Below, in pieces: positions 35,560 to 47,680 of a DNA stretch of 64,000 bases. The position numbers were made by a program, and so were the translations under genes. Numbering within the stretch: the stretch's first letter is position 1; every line of letters starts with the position of its first letter. The notes under the pieces are model-generated. The model was not told where the DNA came from and ran no database searches. It was given only the letters and a program-made list of their open reading frames with translations. The stretch covers positions 1,551,501 through 1,615,500 of the forward strand of contig JARHVA010000666.1 of assembly GCA_037957365.1 (NCBI GenBank), read 5' to 3'. The DNA is from Torreya grandis. Taxonomy: Eukaryota > Streptophyta > Pinopsida > Cupressales > Taxaceae.

Positions 35560-36096
35560 TCCCCTGGACTTCTAACCTATCACAAGAGGCTAGTGATATG
35601 GGGTGGGAGCTACAACTCCCAACTTCTCTCTCAGATACTCGAATTGCTTCTTGGGAAGAGGCTTGGTAAAGATATCTGCAATCTGATCCTTGGTTGGCAT
35701 ATATTCTATTGTGACCTCCACTTGCTACCTTTTCTCTCAAAAATGATATTTCATGGAGATATGCTTGGTTCTAGAATGCATCATTGGATTCTTTGATAGA
35801 TTTATGGCTCTTGAACTATCACAATATATAGAGATAGGTGCTTGATATTCTACCTTTATGTCCTTGAGAGTTTGCTTCATCCACAAGATTTGAGCGCAAC
35901 AAGCAGCTGTTGCGACATACTCTGCTTCAGCTGTAGAGAGTGTAATCGATTCTTGCTTCTTGTTCAGCCAAGACACAAGTCTGTTACCCAGAAAGAATGC
36001 ACCACCACTTGTGCTTTTTCTGTCATCCACATTTCCTACCCAATTAGCATCAGTATATGCAACCAAAGTGAGATTCTCACTGGTTGGGTACCACAA
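35560..36096 (-). pseudogene. Copia RNase H domain
   Basis: From 36,096: YTDANWVGNVDDRKSTSG, then LSTAEAEYVA and IYCDSSRAI, containing the catalytic Asp, Glu and Asp of the RNase H fold, then HSRTKHISMKYHF. A stop-level frameshift near 35,737 breaks the end; the last part continues in another frame to about 35,560. RNase H removes the RNA template during reverse transcription. Upstream a shift at 36,100-36,133 separates it from the RT. Confidence 0.9.
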
Positions 36097-36132
36097 TCCA
36101 TAGTCAATTGTGCTCTTGATGTACCTGAAAAT

Positions 36133-37480
36133 TCATTTTACAACATTAACATGTGATTCTTTGGGGGTTGCTTGAAACCATGCAACCATGCATACTGTTT
36201 GCATGATGTCTGGTCTTGATGTTGTTAGATACAATAGGCTGCCTATCATTGATCTATACAGCGTATTATTTACATCAAGAGACTTGTCTTCCTTGCTCAG
36301 CTTGCAGCCAGTGATCATGGGAGTACCAACTGGTTTGCTGTCCTCCATTCCAAATTTCTTGAGCATCTCCTTCGCGTACTTTGCTTGAGATATGAATATC
36401 CCTTCATTAGTTTGCGTAATTTGTAAACGAAGGAAGGAGAGTTCTCTCAGCATTGACATTTCAAACTCATTTTGCATTTGTGTGGCAAATTCTTTGCACA
36501 TGTTACTATCACCACCTCCAAAGATAATATCATCTACATATACAACAACAATCAGCATATGCTCACCTTCTGATTTAAAATACAAACTGCTGTCTGCGCA
36601 CCCTTTTTTGAAACTTTGTCGTTGCAGGTATTGATCCAATTGTGAATGCCATGCTCTAGGTGCCTGTTTCAGATCATACAAAGCTTTCTTTAGTTTGCAC
36701 ACATAATTTTCTTCCTCTGCTAACTGAAATCCTTCTAGTTGTTCAATGTACACTTCCTCTTCTAAGTTTTCATTTAGGAATGTTGACTTCACATCCATTT
36801 GATATACCTTGAATTTCTTGTGAACAGAGAATGCCAAGAACATTCTATTAACTTCCAGAGTTGTCACAAGAGCGAATGTTTCTTCAAAATCTATGTCTTC
36901 TACTTGTGCATATCCTTTCACACCAATCTAGCTTTGTTTCTTATGACTGCTCCATCTTCATTAAGTTTGTTTCTGTAAACCCACTTAGTTCCTATTACAT
37001 TCTTGTTCGAGGGTCTAGGGACTAATTTCCAAGTTTTATTCTTTTCAATTTCGCTGAGTTCTTCCATGGCTATTAGCCAGTTTTCATCTTTGCTGGCTTC
37101 ATTGAAGGTCTTAGGCTCAATTTTTGAAAGTAGAGCAAAGTTTACTTGCTTCTTGTTTATTATAGCTCTTCTCCTAGTTTGAACACCCTCATCTTTGTTG
37201 CCAATTATTTGCTCATTGGGATGTTCTTTTTGGACAAACCTTACAGGTGCCCTTTTACTCTTTTCTTCCTCCTCTTCACTATCTTCTATTTCATTTTCTG
37301 CTCCTTCTGATTCATCAATTCTGATCTCCTCATTAGGTTCAACTTGTTTGAATCCTTCTTCTACCTTGACATTGATGCTTTCAACTATTTTATGTAGCCG
37401 TCTGTTGTAACACATATAGGCTTTGCTATGAGTGGAGTATCCAAGAAAATTTCCTTCATCACATCTTGACTCGAAACTTC
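36133..37480 (-). pseudogene. Copia reverse transcriptase
   Basis: The N-terminal part (ENWLIAMEELSEIEKNKTW, IGTKWVYRNKLNEDG, up to KARLV) is followed by a single-base frameshift at about 36,918. The rest is open for 262 codons: YQMDVKSTFLN with the first catalytic Asp, LKKALYDLKQAPRAWH, VYVDDIIF with the two further Asp (residues 130-131 of the 262), then PVGTPM and YRSMIGSLLYLTTSRPDI. All three catalytic Asp residues are present. One frameshift is the main lesion. Integrase lies upstream in the same frame as the N-terminal part. Confidence 0.9.
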
Positions 37481-38236
37481 CTATTTTGGCCTCTTTTCTT
37501 CTGATGTAGCACTTGCTTCCAAATACTCTAAAATATTTTACGGATGCAAGTTTTCCAAACCACAGTTCATATGGGGTTTTATCACTTTTTACTCTAAGTT
37601 GAACTCTGTTTAGGATATATACTACTGTTTGAACTGCGTCTTTCCAATATCCATCAGGAAGTTTTGCTTCTTTCAGCATTGTTCTAGTCATCTCATTCAT
37701 AGTTCTATTTTTTCTTTCTACAACCCTATTTTGCTGTGGAGTTTGTGCAACAGAGTACTGTCTCTTAATCCCATGCTTCTCATAATATTCTATAAATCAT
37801 TGGAGGTGAATTCTCCACTTTTGTTTGATCTTAGACATTTGATTTTTCTTCCCATTTCATTCTCAACCATGGCCCTGAAGATCTTGAATCTCTCAAAGGC
37901 TTGTGATTTATCTTTCAAGAAGGTTACCCATGTCATCCTCGAGAAATCATCTACAAATAGCATAAAGTAGTATACACCTTTGGATCCTTTTGTCTTAGTA
38001 GGACCACATAACTCTGTATGAACTACTTGTAGGGGTTTTGAGGTCGTATATTCTTTTGTTTCAAATCTGATTCTTGTTTGCTTTCCTAGTTGGCACACTC
38101 TACATGTGACGTCTGCAGGTTTGACTATTTTGGGCATATGTCTAACACACTTGTTAGAGCTTACTTCGACTAGATTGTCGAAGTTGACGTGACCCATTCT
38201 TTTATGCCATAACCAACTCTCGTCGACTTTTTCCAT
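37481..38236 (-). pseudogene. Copia integrase
   Basis: From 38,236: the HHCC zinc region (WHKRMGHVNFDNL, CRVCQLGK), then the core. The usual HTDLCGP reads HTELCGP and the usual LRSDNGGEF reads LRSNKSGEF, so two of the three catalytic acids (D,D,E) are changed to E and N. The third, in VVERKNR near 37,720, is kept. A stop follows LRSNKSGEFTSNDL at 37,790. The C-terminal part (YELWFGKLASVKYFRVFGSK, ARNFLGYST-like) continues to about 37,430. Integrase inserts the cDNA; this copy would be catalytically dead even without the stop. Confidence 0.9.
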
Positions 38237-38293
38237 GAGGCAACTCGCATCATTTTCTTCAATCAGGTTGTATATATTGCTTTCAGTTCTTCC

Positions 38294-38641
38294 TTATGCA
38301 ACGGTTTTTTCAGCTCTTTTCAGTTTACAACTTTCAGCATTAAATATGACTTCATAACCATTATCACACATCTGACTTACACTTAAAAGATTATGTTTAA
38401 GTCCTTTAACATACAAGACGTCATGTGTAGGAAGCTTGCCATCTATGTGCAAGGTTCCTTTACCTCTGATTTTGACTGCAATGTTATCACCCAGACTGAC
38501 AGTCCTTTCCTTGCATTTGCTTAAACTGATGAATTTGCTCTTGTCCCAAGTCATATGCTTTGAGCAACCGCTGTCTATGACCCACAAGTTTTGCTCTTTG
38601 GCATGGAGTGTCGTTTGAGCATTCAAGGATTGATCCTTCAC
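38294..38641 (-). pseudogene. Copia aspartic protease
   Basis: 115 residues with the active site WVIDSGCSKHMT (Asp at residue 23), a canonical D-S-G, then VSLGDN, GKGTL, DVLYVKGLKHNLLSVSQ and the NG.EV.F block, as in plant copia proteases. It ends at a stop at 38,294. The integrase N-terminus follows 58 bases on after a frame change. It processes the Gag-Pol polyprotein. Confidence 0.9.
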
Positions 38642-40609
38642 CTTCTACATTTTTTTGGGTCTCTCATATGCCTTTCTTTTTTCTTTAAAAGTGGCCTTTG
38701 AAACTCTATTCTCATTTAAAAACCTGCCTTTGCCTAAGTTGTACTTTCTTGTCATTGCAATGTTAGCTCTACAATACTTAGCTATATGTCCAGAATTATT
38801 GCAATCGTAACATATTAAAATTTGAATCTAAGGAGCAAATGAATTTCTACTAGCAAAATTAAATCTTTTAGTAGGAAAGATTCTACAATCAACAACCCTA
38901 TGACCAAACTAATTACAGCTAAAATAATAACCATAAAAGGAAGGAGCATACCTGGTCATAATGTTCTCTGGTGCAGTATACCGAAAACTTTTACCTTTTT
39001 GCTTTTTCAAGTTTGCCACTTTGAAGTATCCTTCTACATCTTTCCTTGGATTAGTCTTCATGTCCTTTCTGGTCTTTGCTTGCTTCTTTGCTGTTCATAG
39101 CTTTTGCTTCTCCTCCTTTCTTGAAGTTATCATACAAATTCATTGATGTACACGCTGAGGATCTTGTTTCTTTATCGTTTTCAAGCCCTGACTTTTCATT
39201 TGAAGGTTTTTGCACACTGATCAGTTCACTAAGAGCTTCTGATCCTTTCGTGAGCTTTAAGCTTTTGTTTAGTTGGTCTCTTGCCTTCTCAAGTTCTTTC
39301 CTCAAGGCTACTACTTCTGCTTCAAGTCTCATGCATTCGTTGGATTTTGACTGGAGATCCATTTTGACATCTTCTACTATTTTGTTGGCTTTCTCAACTT
39401 GAGTTTTTAGCGTCACAATCATTTGATTAGCCTTTCCAAGCTCCTTCTCATGCCTCTTCTGTGTTGAGTTTTCTTTTCTCAGATTTTTGATTTCTTCAAG
39501 AGCACACACCAGTTCACCTTCAAGATCACTCTCACCTTCTTCTCCTTCATCACAATCTTCATCTTCATTTTGTTCTTGATTCAAGGAGGTGAATTCTTCT
39601 GTCATAAATAGGAACTCATCTCCCTCAGTGAGAAAGGCACAGCCATTCTCATTGTTAGAGCTGTCACTGTTATTTTCTCCTACTGAGTCACTTTCTTCTT
39701 TAATATATAACCCCTTTTTGTTCTTGAAGAAGTTTTTCTTCTTAGCATAATGTAGTTTTACCTTTTTGATATATTCTACTTGCTCGGCGTTTTTCTTATT
39801 GAATGGACATTTTGTAGCGAAGTGTCCTACCTTACTGCAGTTAAAACACTTGAACGGACGTTTTCCTTTATACTAACCTGATCCTCTCTTCAGTTTTCTA
39901 ACAAAATTTGCTTCTTCACCATCAGTCTCCTCAGAATCAAGCACAGAGGCTTCTTGTTTTGCAGACTTTACTACTTTGAAGGCAGCTTCTCTCTTGACTG
40001 TGTCTGTCTCTCCCATCCTCATTTCGTAGGCTATGAACGTTCCATGTAGTTCATCCATGGTAAGCTTGTCCAAATCTCTCGTTTCTTCAATAGCCAAAAT
40101 TTTGGAGTCATCTTGATGGAAGGGATCTTAGAACCTTCTTGACAATAGTCGATTCTTCTACTGTTTCTCTAAGACCTCTTATGGCATTGACTATCTCATC
40201 TACCCTGAGGAGGTAGTCAGCGATTTTCTCCTTCATTCATTTTCAAGCTTTCAAACTGTCCTTTGTGCATTTGCAGCTTGGCCTCTTTCACTTTAACATC
40301 TCTTTCATAGATACTTTTTAACTTATTCTAGATGTCTTTTGCACTCTGACAGTGCATAACTTTGACAAACTCGGAGTTTGACAATCCACAAAGAATAACA
40401 TTCTTAGCTTTGGCGTTGTTTTCATAAGCCTTTTTGGCCGCTTGATCAACAGGAGTTACAACAAGAGTTGTGTAACCATTTACCACTGACATTCATACAT
40501 CAAACCCTAGGGAAGACAAGTATGCTTCCATTCTTATGATCCAAAAAACATAGTTAGACCTATCGAATAGAGGAGCCTTGTTTGATAAAGATTCTTCTTG
40601 GTAGGCCAT
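38642..40609 (-). pseudogene. Copia Gag with coiled coil and three zinc knuckles
   Basis: The start MAYQEESLSNKAPLFD at 40,609 lies 50 bp inside the primer site and begins a typical copia Gag (NYVFWIIRMEAYLSS). Frameshifts follow through 40,100-40,490. A first zinc knuckle CFNCSKVGHFATKC is at 39,807-39,848, preceded by an in-frame stop. Then comes an acidic stretch and a coiled coil (39,051-39,605; EEIKNLRKEN, ALRKELEKARDQL). A degraded knuckle (first Cys replaced by Tyr, with a stop) is at 38,885-38,926 and an intact CYDCNNSGHIAKYC at 38,771-38,812. The coiled coil probably aids particle assembly. The gag of this clade is unusually long, as here. Confidence 0.85.
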
Positions 40610-40659
40610 TGTGTTCACCAACCACGATCTACCTGAGCTGATTAAGCTTCTCCTAAAGA

Positions 40660-40679
40660 ACTTGCGCTCTAATACCAAT
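40660..40679 (-). promoter_or_regulatory. Copia primer-binding site
   Basis: The minus strand reads TTGGTATTAGAGCGCAAG directly after the 5' LTR. It matches the 3' end complement of initiator tRNA-Met (TGGTATCAGAGC) with one change. Confidence 0.9.
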
Positions 40680-43017
40680 TGTTGAACACACTATCTATTG
40701 AGAGGGGGTGAATTAGTAGATGAGCTAAAACCTAGTTCTTAAAACTTTTAAACAAAATACTTAAAGTACATGCAAAGTAAAAAACAAAAACAGAGATCAT
40801 ACACACACATAAGAATGCTCAACACCTGATTTTTACGTGAAAACCCAAAGAAAAAAATCATGGTAAAAAAAGTTGCTAGAAGCTACTGTTCTAATCCAGC
40901 CTCACAGAAAATAAGTCTCACAGACAAACCTCATTGGTTACATTCAAGAGCACCCACTCTAAGGAAGCGTCAACTTCCAAACTGAGTACCAACTCAGTTT
41001 TTCTGATGGCACCAACCTATCAGAGAAATGAAGCTGCAACTTCAAAATACAGCATAGATTCAGAATGAATCTTGTTCACTTTTCTATTACAAGTTTTGTC
41101 TGTAACTGCATCTACACTGTGTGCCTTCTCGGCTTATTTGCTTTTTTCTCTTTGTGTCTGGATATCTTCTATATTGACACACCTTATTTTCTTTGCCTTT
41201 TCACGCTGTCTGCATAGGTCCTCACTCGACAATTTTGAGTTAACACTAATTATTATCATAGCAGCAACAAAAGAATCTTTCAAATGTTCTGTTTGTAGCA
41301 TTTATAGACAAATGCATCTTAGGGTTTTCTATCTGTAAAGTGTTCACACTTCAACTGTTCTTAACTGATTCAAGCTTCTGCTCTGCATTCAATGTGACTT
41401 TGACTTCGTGTCTCGATTCATGCTTCACACGGCAACGTTCAAATTTCTTTACTATCTTTGGCATCTTTACTTCAATTGTTCTTAATTGCGCTGCTTCCTT
41501 GATCATTTCTGATCTGCATTCAACATGACTCTGACTTTGTGTCTCGATTCATGCTTCAAATGACAACGTTCAAATGCCTTTACTATCTTTGGCATCTGCA
41601 CTTCTACTTAACTGCGCCGCTTCCTCGATCACTTCGATTGAATTATCTCGAGCTTCGTGAAGATATATCGAGTTCATCACCAGTTCTATTTGTTCTTTTA
41701 CAGACAGTTAGAAGACATTGATTGCGGGCTTTTTATTTCATTCGTCGTGCCAAGTTCACGTTCTTTTCTTTGTTGGATCTTTCCTTATGACCTTTTGACA
41801 CTTGTCAAATGTGCGTGCACTTGGAGGATCATCCGAGTTTGCTTTGCACCATTCGATCTAATGCACTGATCAGACATGAGCCGTTGATCTTTTAAAGTAG
41901 CATTAGTTTTGATACTTTCTTTGCCATTAACCATCGAGCTTCTTTTCTTCCCTTTTTGCATCTCGCTGCTTTCTATATCATGGGTTTGCTTCCGCTTCTT
42001 TCCATTATCCTTGATATGCTCGATTTTTACCCTTTGTATTGAGCGTTAAACTTCGACAAGTTGGCGTAATCTTATTTTCTTCGACATTCTTGTAACATTC
42101 CTTGCAACGTCGATCCTTCAAGACTTGCTCGTCTTTTAACCTTGCTTTAATTCCTTTGGAAGGTTCCTTTATACAAATTGTTGTAGGGCTTTGTGTCTTC
42201 AAGACAATTTCTGCAGACTTTTTGTCTGAGTTCATTTCATCCTAAAGTGTCCTCCAATTTCTCCGAAAGAATTCGTCATTGGCTTCTAATAGGAGAAGTC
42301 CTTCGGAAATCTTTTCTTTGAACTTTTTGTTTGAGACATTTCTTCGGACTTTTTGTCCGCAAAACATTTCTTCGGACTTTTTGTCCGCGAGGCATTTCTT
42401 CGGACTTTATGTCCGTGTCATTTTTTTGGCTTTTCTGCAAGTGTCCACATACCCTTTGCAATGTTCAAAAGATACCCTTCGAACTTTCTACAATCTACAT
42501 TTCGGCTTTTCTGCAAGTGTCCACATACCCTTTACAACGTTCAAAAGATACTTTTCGGACTTTCTGCAATCTACCCTTCAGCTTTTCTGCAAGTGTCCAC
42601 ATACCCTTTGCAACATTCAAAAGATACCCTTCGGACTTTTTGAAAAGGTCCACTTGCCCGAGAAGGAATTGACAATTTTTCTGAATTAATTGTCGTTGCC
42701 ATTCTTTCCGAAAGAATTCCTCCGAAGGAATTCTTCAAAACTATTCCGGGTTTTCAATTCTTCGTGACTTATCTCGATTGCCTCTTCTAAGTAAGAGCAT
42801 TTCACAAACGCAATTTACTCCACAAGTCTGCTCAACTCAACCTTTGGCATTAATGCATGATCAGATAAAATCTCATTGACATCAAGGGCATCAACCTTTG
42901 ACATCAATGACAATTGCATGTTGCCTTAGATGGGAGTGATAACTTTTCAGTCCTCAGACTGCTTTCTGTATCATGATATCAAAACTATCAACTGTGTCCT
43001 TGCTCAAATTTCCAACA
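40680..43017 (-). repeat. Copia 5' LTR (2338 bp)
   Basis: Collinear with the 3' LTR. It has the hairpin modules (42,300-42,420) and 76-bp units (starts 42,441, 42,517, 42,593), but the three extra 53-bp units are absent: GTCCACTTGCCCG at 42,648 passes straight to the flank. This explains most of the 149-bp length difference. Confidence 0.95.
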
Positions 43018-43022
43018 AAGTG

Positions 43023-45042
43023 CTATGGGGAGGGGATGACGTTTTTATGAGACATTTTCACAATATCTATACCGATTTAAAAAACTCTAATGTTGTCGTT
43101 GGGATTTCTCTTTCAAATTCTTAGATTATTCTGGAATTACAATAGCTTTTGCATGTACGAAATTAACATTGCTTTACCTCTTCCTCTTTGGGATTACATA
43201 TGGGAAGGACAAATAATCCATCTCCCATAAAAACCTTCGGAATGAATCAAAGTATTTAGGCCACGAGCAGAAATAAATGGATCTCAGTGTTTTTTCTTAC
43301 TATAAATTAAATTAAATCATATTTGACTTTGGTTTGGTTTTTATGATCAAGCATTTGTCTATTTGTTCTTTTTTGGATCCTAAAGAACATAGAGGATATG
43401 TTGAATCTTAAGTATGTTATTTAACAAGTTGAATTAAAAGACTTACTGAGCATTTGGACCTGTATCACATTCTCAATGCCACACAATCTTTGGATTTGGC
43501 CCATGGGAATACATAGTTTTGGTTTCTAAGTCCAACGTTGTAGGAATATTTAGTTTATCCTATTCAAGATGAATAGAAGAGCTTTATTTGCTATTTGTCA
43601 TTTCCATTGAATGTGTAATGGTGCTTTTATTTATTTTCATTTCCATTGTGTGTTCAACATAACTTGCAAATTAGTTAGATAAACTTGTCTACTTGTTGGT
43701 TTGTAGGTTGACTTTTCTTTCCTCTAGCACACCATTGGCCAACCTTTTAATTCGACACCGATCATTATGATTTTGCCTTGACCTTATTGAATTCAAACTT
43801 GTTTGTGAGATCTCGTCTTTGTCAATCATAATTATTTGTTTATCTTTCAAAGAACTTTACTAATCTATTCTTAGAGATCCTATTAATGAAAGGTCTTATG
43901 TAGATCCATTACCAGGCACACCATCGAAGATTTTGATACACATACCAAGCCCTTGCGTCCTTGTCAAGGTGAGCATCAAGCCTATGCACCTAGAGAGTAG
44001 GATCCGTTTCTTTCATCTCCTTCAATGTGCAGATACATGCCTCCAAATGCACCTTTGACTTGCCCTAGCCCTTGTATAAAACTTGTTCTATCTCCGTTAG
44101 TGCAAACCTTTATATTTGTTGCAATTGTATTGTTGGATGATAGTTTTCTTCATGGTTAGGTGAGCTGAAACCCCCTTTGTGTATGGGTCGCAGGTTGGCC
44201 TAAAAACCTAAGCCCATGGGGAGGGATGCCATAGAAGTGAGGGGCTTAGCAGTCAAATTGTGTGTGAACCTGGGAAGGCCATAGACAAATAGAGTGGAGA
44301 GAGAAATAGAGGAGGCAAAGGAAGAATACTTGTTGTGCTGGAGGCTTTAGGAGGCAATAGATTTTGGGTAAGGTAAGTAAACAACAGAGAGTTAGATGGG
44401 ATAGCACGCTTTGGCATTCCAATGTGTGATGTTTTGAGTTTTCAAAACAATAGCAGATACACAATTGACTGAGTAAACGTTGTATGCGGCATTTTAGTTT
44501 AATTACGGACTTCGAGGCTGCAGAGAGTGGTTATCCACTGAATTTGGTAAGGTCCCTTATTGTTCATGGTGCCATAGGGACACCGCACACCAACACTTAA
44601 TATATCTGCCCTAGATTTGTTTCTCCGGAATTTTGTGTACCCTGAATTGTATCGATGGCAATAGGGTTGATTAGGTCCTGGAAAAAATTCCGTAAAATAT
44701 TTGTTTGATTGGTTTATGTGGGTCATTTTAAGGATTCAGTGTTGTATGTGGGACTTTGGGGTATTAGGACTTTTATATCATATTTTTGGGCTTTTATTTA
44801 TCTAGTGTTGTGAAGGTAGGGCCGTTTCTTTATTTTTTTGTTGTGGGATTAGCAGGGCCATTATCTGATTGTTTTATGGGTGCACATTATTGCATACAGG
44901 ATTACCTGCCATTTTAGGATTATTTAGCATGTGATCAATAGAGTCGAGAGTAAGAGCCTTTGTCTAGCCTTCCAGCCCATTTAACTAATCCATGGACCGT
45001 AGGCCCATTGTAGCTTTTCTTTATGTCACAATAGAATATATG
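43023..45042. other. Non-coding stretch with dispersed repeat copy 2
   Basis: 43,018 onward is the resumed target of the copia insertion, possibly organelle-derived at its start. 43,455-43,730 is the second copy of the repeat at 15,270-15,580. 43,731-45,042 shows only short ORFs without recognisable motifs. Confidence 0.5.
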
Positions 45043-45394
45043 CTAAGTTGCCGATACGGATACGGGTACGAGTATCGGATAGGGGGATACGTCGATTTTT
45101 TTTTTGTGGTTTGGATACGGCTGTACAAAAATATATATAAAAAATTAAAAATATAAAAATATAGCCATATAAGCAAAATTAACCACATAATATGCATAGA
45201 GGAAACAAAATAACTTCAAATAAGTTATATAACCACAAAATATATACTCATAATTCAATGCCAAATATCATAATATTCAATAGTCGAACTTATATTAGTT
45301 TTATAAATTATAACAAGTACATGGTGCAAATGTTACAATGTATGGACAAAAATAGAGACAAATCAGTGTTCTCATTGTTCACTATATAATATAT

Positions 45395-45602
45395 TTAATA
45401 TTCTTCTTCGCCTGCAATGTCTTCATCACCATGTGGTTCATTAGAACCACAAGCAGTAGCAGTGTCACTCCCACTAGCTCCATTGTGCAAGTCATGTGAA
45501 GCATTGTCTAGCTCTGTGTCAAATAAAGAAAGGTATGTAAGGGAGGCATCTAAATCAGCAGTCTTTGGGTTCACATCCCACAACTTTGTTGGCCCTTCCT
45601 TG
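45395..45602 (-). pseudogene. hAT transposase C-terminal tail
   Basis: The reading KEGPTKLWDVNPKTADLDAS continues to an acidic, Gly/Ser-rich end (DEDIAGEEEY and stop). It matches in order the tail of the transposase at 297-500 (WDILPENTYLDAS, GASGS). The conserved dimerisation motif just upstream is cut off at about 45,603 by terminus-like sequence. It carries no catalytic residue. Confidence 0.75.
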
Positions 45603-46290
45603 TATCCCCGCCCTCCCAGGGCCTGCTAGGGGCGTATCCGGTAACGTAGGTTAAATGTTTTAATTAAAAAGAAATTATAGATCATTTTCAACTCCCAAAC
45701 TTAAATTTAATGGTCGAGTTTACTTGTCATAAATTATGATAATTAATTGTTCAACATTACTTTTTAAATATTAATATAAATTATTAAAAAAAATTAAAAT
45801 TATATATATTTATTATATTTTTTTATAATTTTTAAAATCTGCTTAAAATTTTATATTTCATTTAATATAAACTTTTAAGAATTATATACATTATAAAAAA
45901 AATTAATTATTTTTATTAATTAATGAATGATTTTAAATTATAAACTTCATTTGATGAAAAGTATAATTTAATCTAAAATTCTAGAATATTATTAAGCCTT
46001 CGATACATGAACCATTTAATTTAACTATATTCATTTTAATGACAGTAATTTTAAAGTAAACATATATTAAGCCTGGTAATGACCGCTCAAACTGTCTGGG
46101 CGTTGCGGTTCCCAAGGAAACGGAAAATGGCTGTAAAAAAATGGGGTTGCCATCATGTTGCGGTTTCGTCAGTCGCGCAGGCGCAGGTGCAGTCGCGGGT
46201 CGTGCGGAGGGAGGCGCGGTCACATTAAAAATACATTTAGGGTTTTCGTTTTTTTTATAAAGTGAAAAAAAACTAAAATATTATTTTTTT

Positions 46291-46725
46291 CGGCCGATCC
46301 GCAGGGGATACGACTAGGGTACGGCGTGCCCCCTACGGATACGGCCGGATATGTCCATAGATCTTCATGAAGGTTGGATTATGTTTTACAATGACCTAAA
46401 AAGACACATAAGTGACACCTAACCAAATAAAACAACTTGTGTCGGGAAAAACCATTAAATAGAATAAAAAATTACATCAACATGGTATAATGTGAAGGTA
46501 GAATGTACCAAAAGAGGTAAAAGTAGTAAAATTAACCAAATGTACCATGACATGAAAAATATGCCACATTTACATGGTTTATACCAAAATTAGGTGTCTA
46601 CATAATGCCCCACTTTGATGTAGGTCAGATTAAAACAAAAATTAGGTGCATACTTGAGACGTATCCGGCCGTATCCGCAGGGGGCACGCCGTACCTTGGC
46701 CGTATCCCTCGCGGATCGGCCGCGT
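46291..46725. repeat. GC-rich fold-back inverted repeat
   Basis: About 62 bp at 46,291-46,352 (GGGTACGGCGTGCCCCC core) is mirrored at 46,659-46,725 (GGGGGCACGCCGTACC core), around 85-90% identical by eye, with a 306-bp AT-rich centre. It is rich in GTATCC and CCGTACC motifs like the subterminal DNA of this hAT family. Confidence 0.8.
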
Positions 46726-47680
46726 ACCGTACCGTACCGCCGTATCCCCGTGCTCCCAGGGCCTACTAGGGGCGTCTCTGGTAACGTAGAATATATCCAA
46801 TTTTCTAAATTTGTGACCTTGTAGTCCGTTCTTTTATTTTCTGTTGGTTAATGTGTTTATTCCTGCAGTTAGTTTGAATATATAATTATTGTGATGAGTT
46901 CATTGACCAATAATGTGGAAAAACTGATCCATAGTAATACATCAACAATTTGACAATTAAAAATAAATCTATCAAGTTAGCTACATCCAATTTCTAGTTC
47001 GAGCATTTTAAACTGATATTGAGCTAAATTAGTTACTCATATTTTTACTAAATTTTGAGGCAGTTCATAGATTAGTTGATTGATCTATAAGCAGTTTGGG
47101 AATCAGTTGGCTGGTCTCTTCTTTTCCCATATATTTTCTGCATTGAACACGTTTTCTGATTGAATAAAAGTATTAGAAGTTGTTCTATCAATTACCTGTG
47201 CTAGTAGTTTTTGAAACTTTCAGGTTCTAGTTTGCAAATCAGAACTGATATCAAATAGATATTTCGACTTTACCATATGTTTCTTTACACTGACAATTTT
47301 TGTTCTCTTGGATAATAGAGGAAAGATTAAACTTCTAATATTCTTGCTTAGGCCTGGAATACATGCTTTATTGCTGATTAAGGTAGTCCAGATTGCTTAT
47401 AGTCTATTTGCAAGCCGAGCTAGGCTTTGCCCACTACTTTTAGTATGTAACCAACATGTCAAGACTCAATAGTGATGCTTTAGTTTTCTTGATACTCGTA
47501 AAGACAATCCATCCAGCATTTAGAGTTAATGCTTATGTGTGAGTGGGTTTAGTTTTCTTTTTAATGAATAAAAATAAAATTTGCCTACTGAGATGCACAT
47601 TTAGTGGTCATATTTGTGGTGGTTAGACTGAAATATAAAAGTACACCTTTAATTAGACTTTGGATGTGATTTAATTGCAG

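Larger units (their letters stand above)
32607..43017 (-). mobile_element. Full-length Ty1/copia element, SIRE/Maximus-like
   Basis: Two LTRs (32,607-35,093 and 40,680-43,017) with TGTTG..CAACA ends are flanked by identical 5-bp duplications AAGTG at 32,602-32,606 and 43,018-43,022. On the minus strand the order is primer site, gag with coiled coil and zinc knuckles, protease, integrase, reverse transcriptase, RNase H and polypurine tract, which is the copia order. A long gag with a coiled-coil extension is typical of the SIRE/Maximus clade. The LTRs differ by about 7% over the first 130 bases by eye. Stops and frameshifts in gag and pol make it non-autonomous. Confidence 0.95.
45043..46789 (-). 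mobile_element. Partial hAT element, same family as 1-6.4 kb and 7.8 kb
   Basis: The left end CTAAGTTGCCGATACGG and right end GGTAACGTAG (reverse complement CTACGTTACC) match the termini of the 7838-8574 element. The flanks AATATATG (45,035-45,042) and AATATATC (46,790-46,797) agree in 7 of 8 bases, as a decayed 8-bp duplication. Inside are the transposase C-terminus (45,395-45,602), a second internal copy of the terminus (GGGCGTATCCGGTAACGTAG ending about 45,649) and a GC-rich fold-back pair (46,291-46,352/46,659-46,725). The internal terminus suggests that one member inserted into or recombined with another. Confidence 0.75.
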
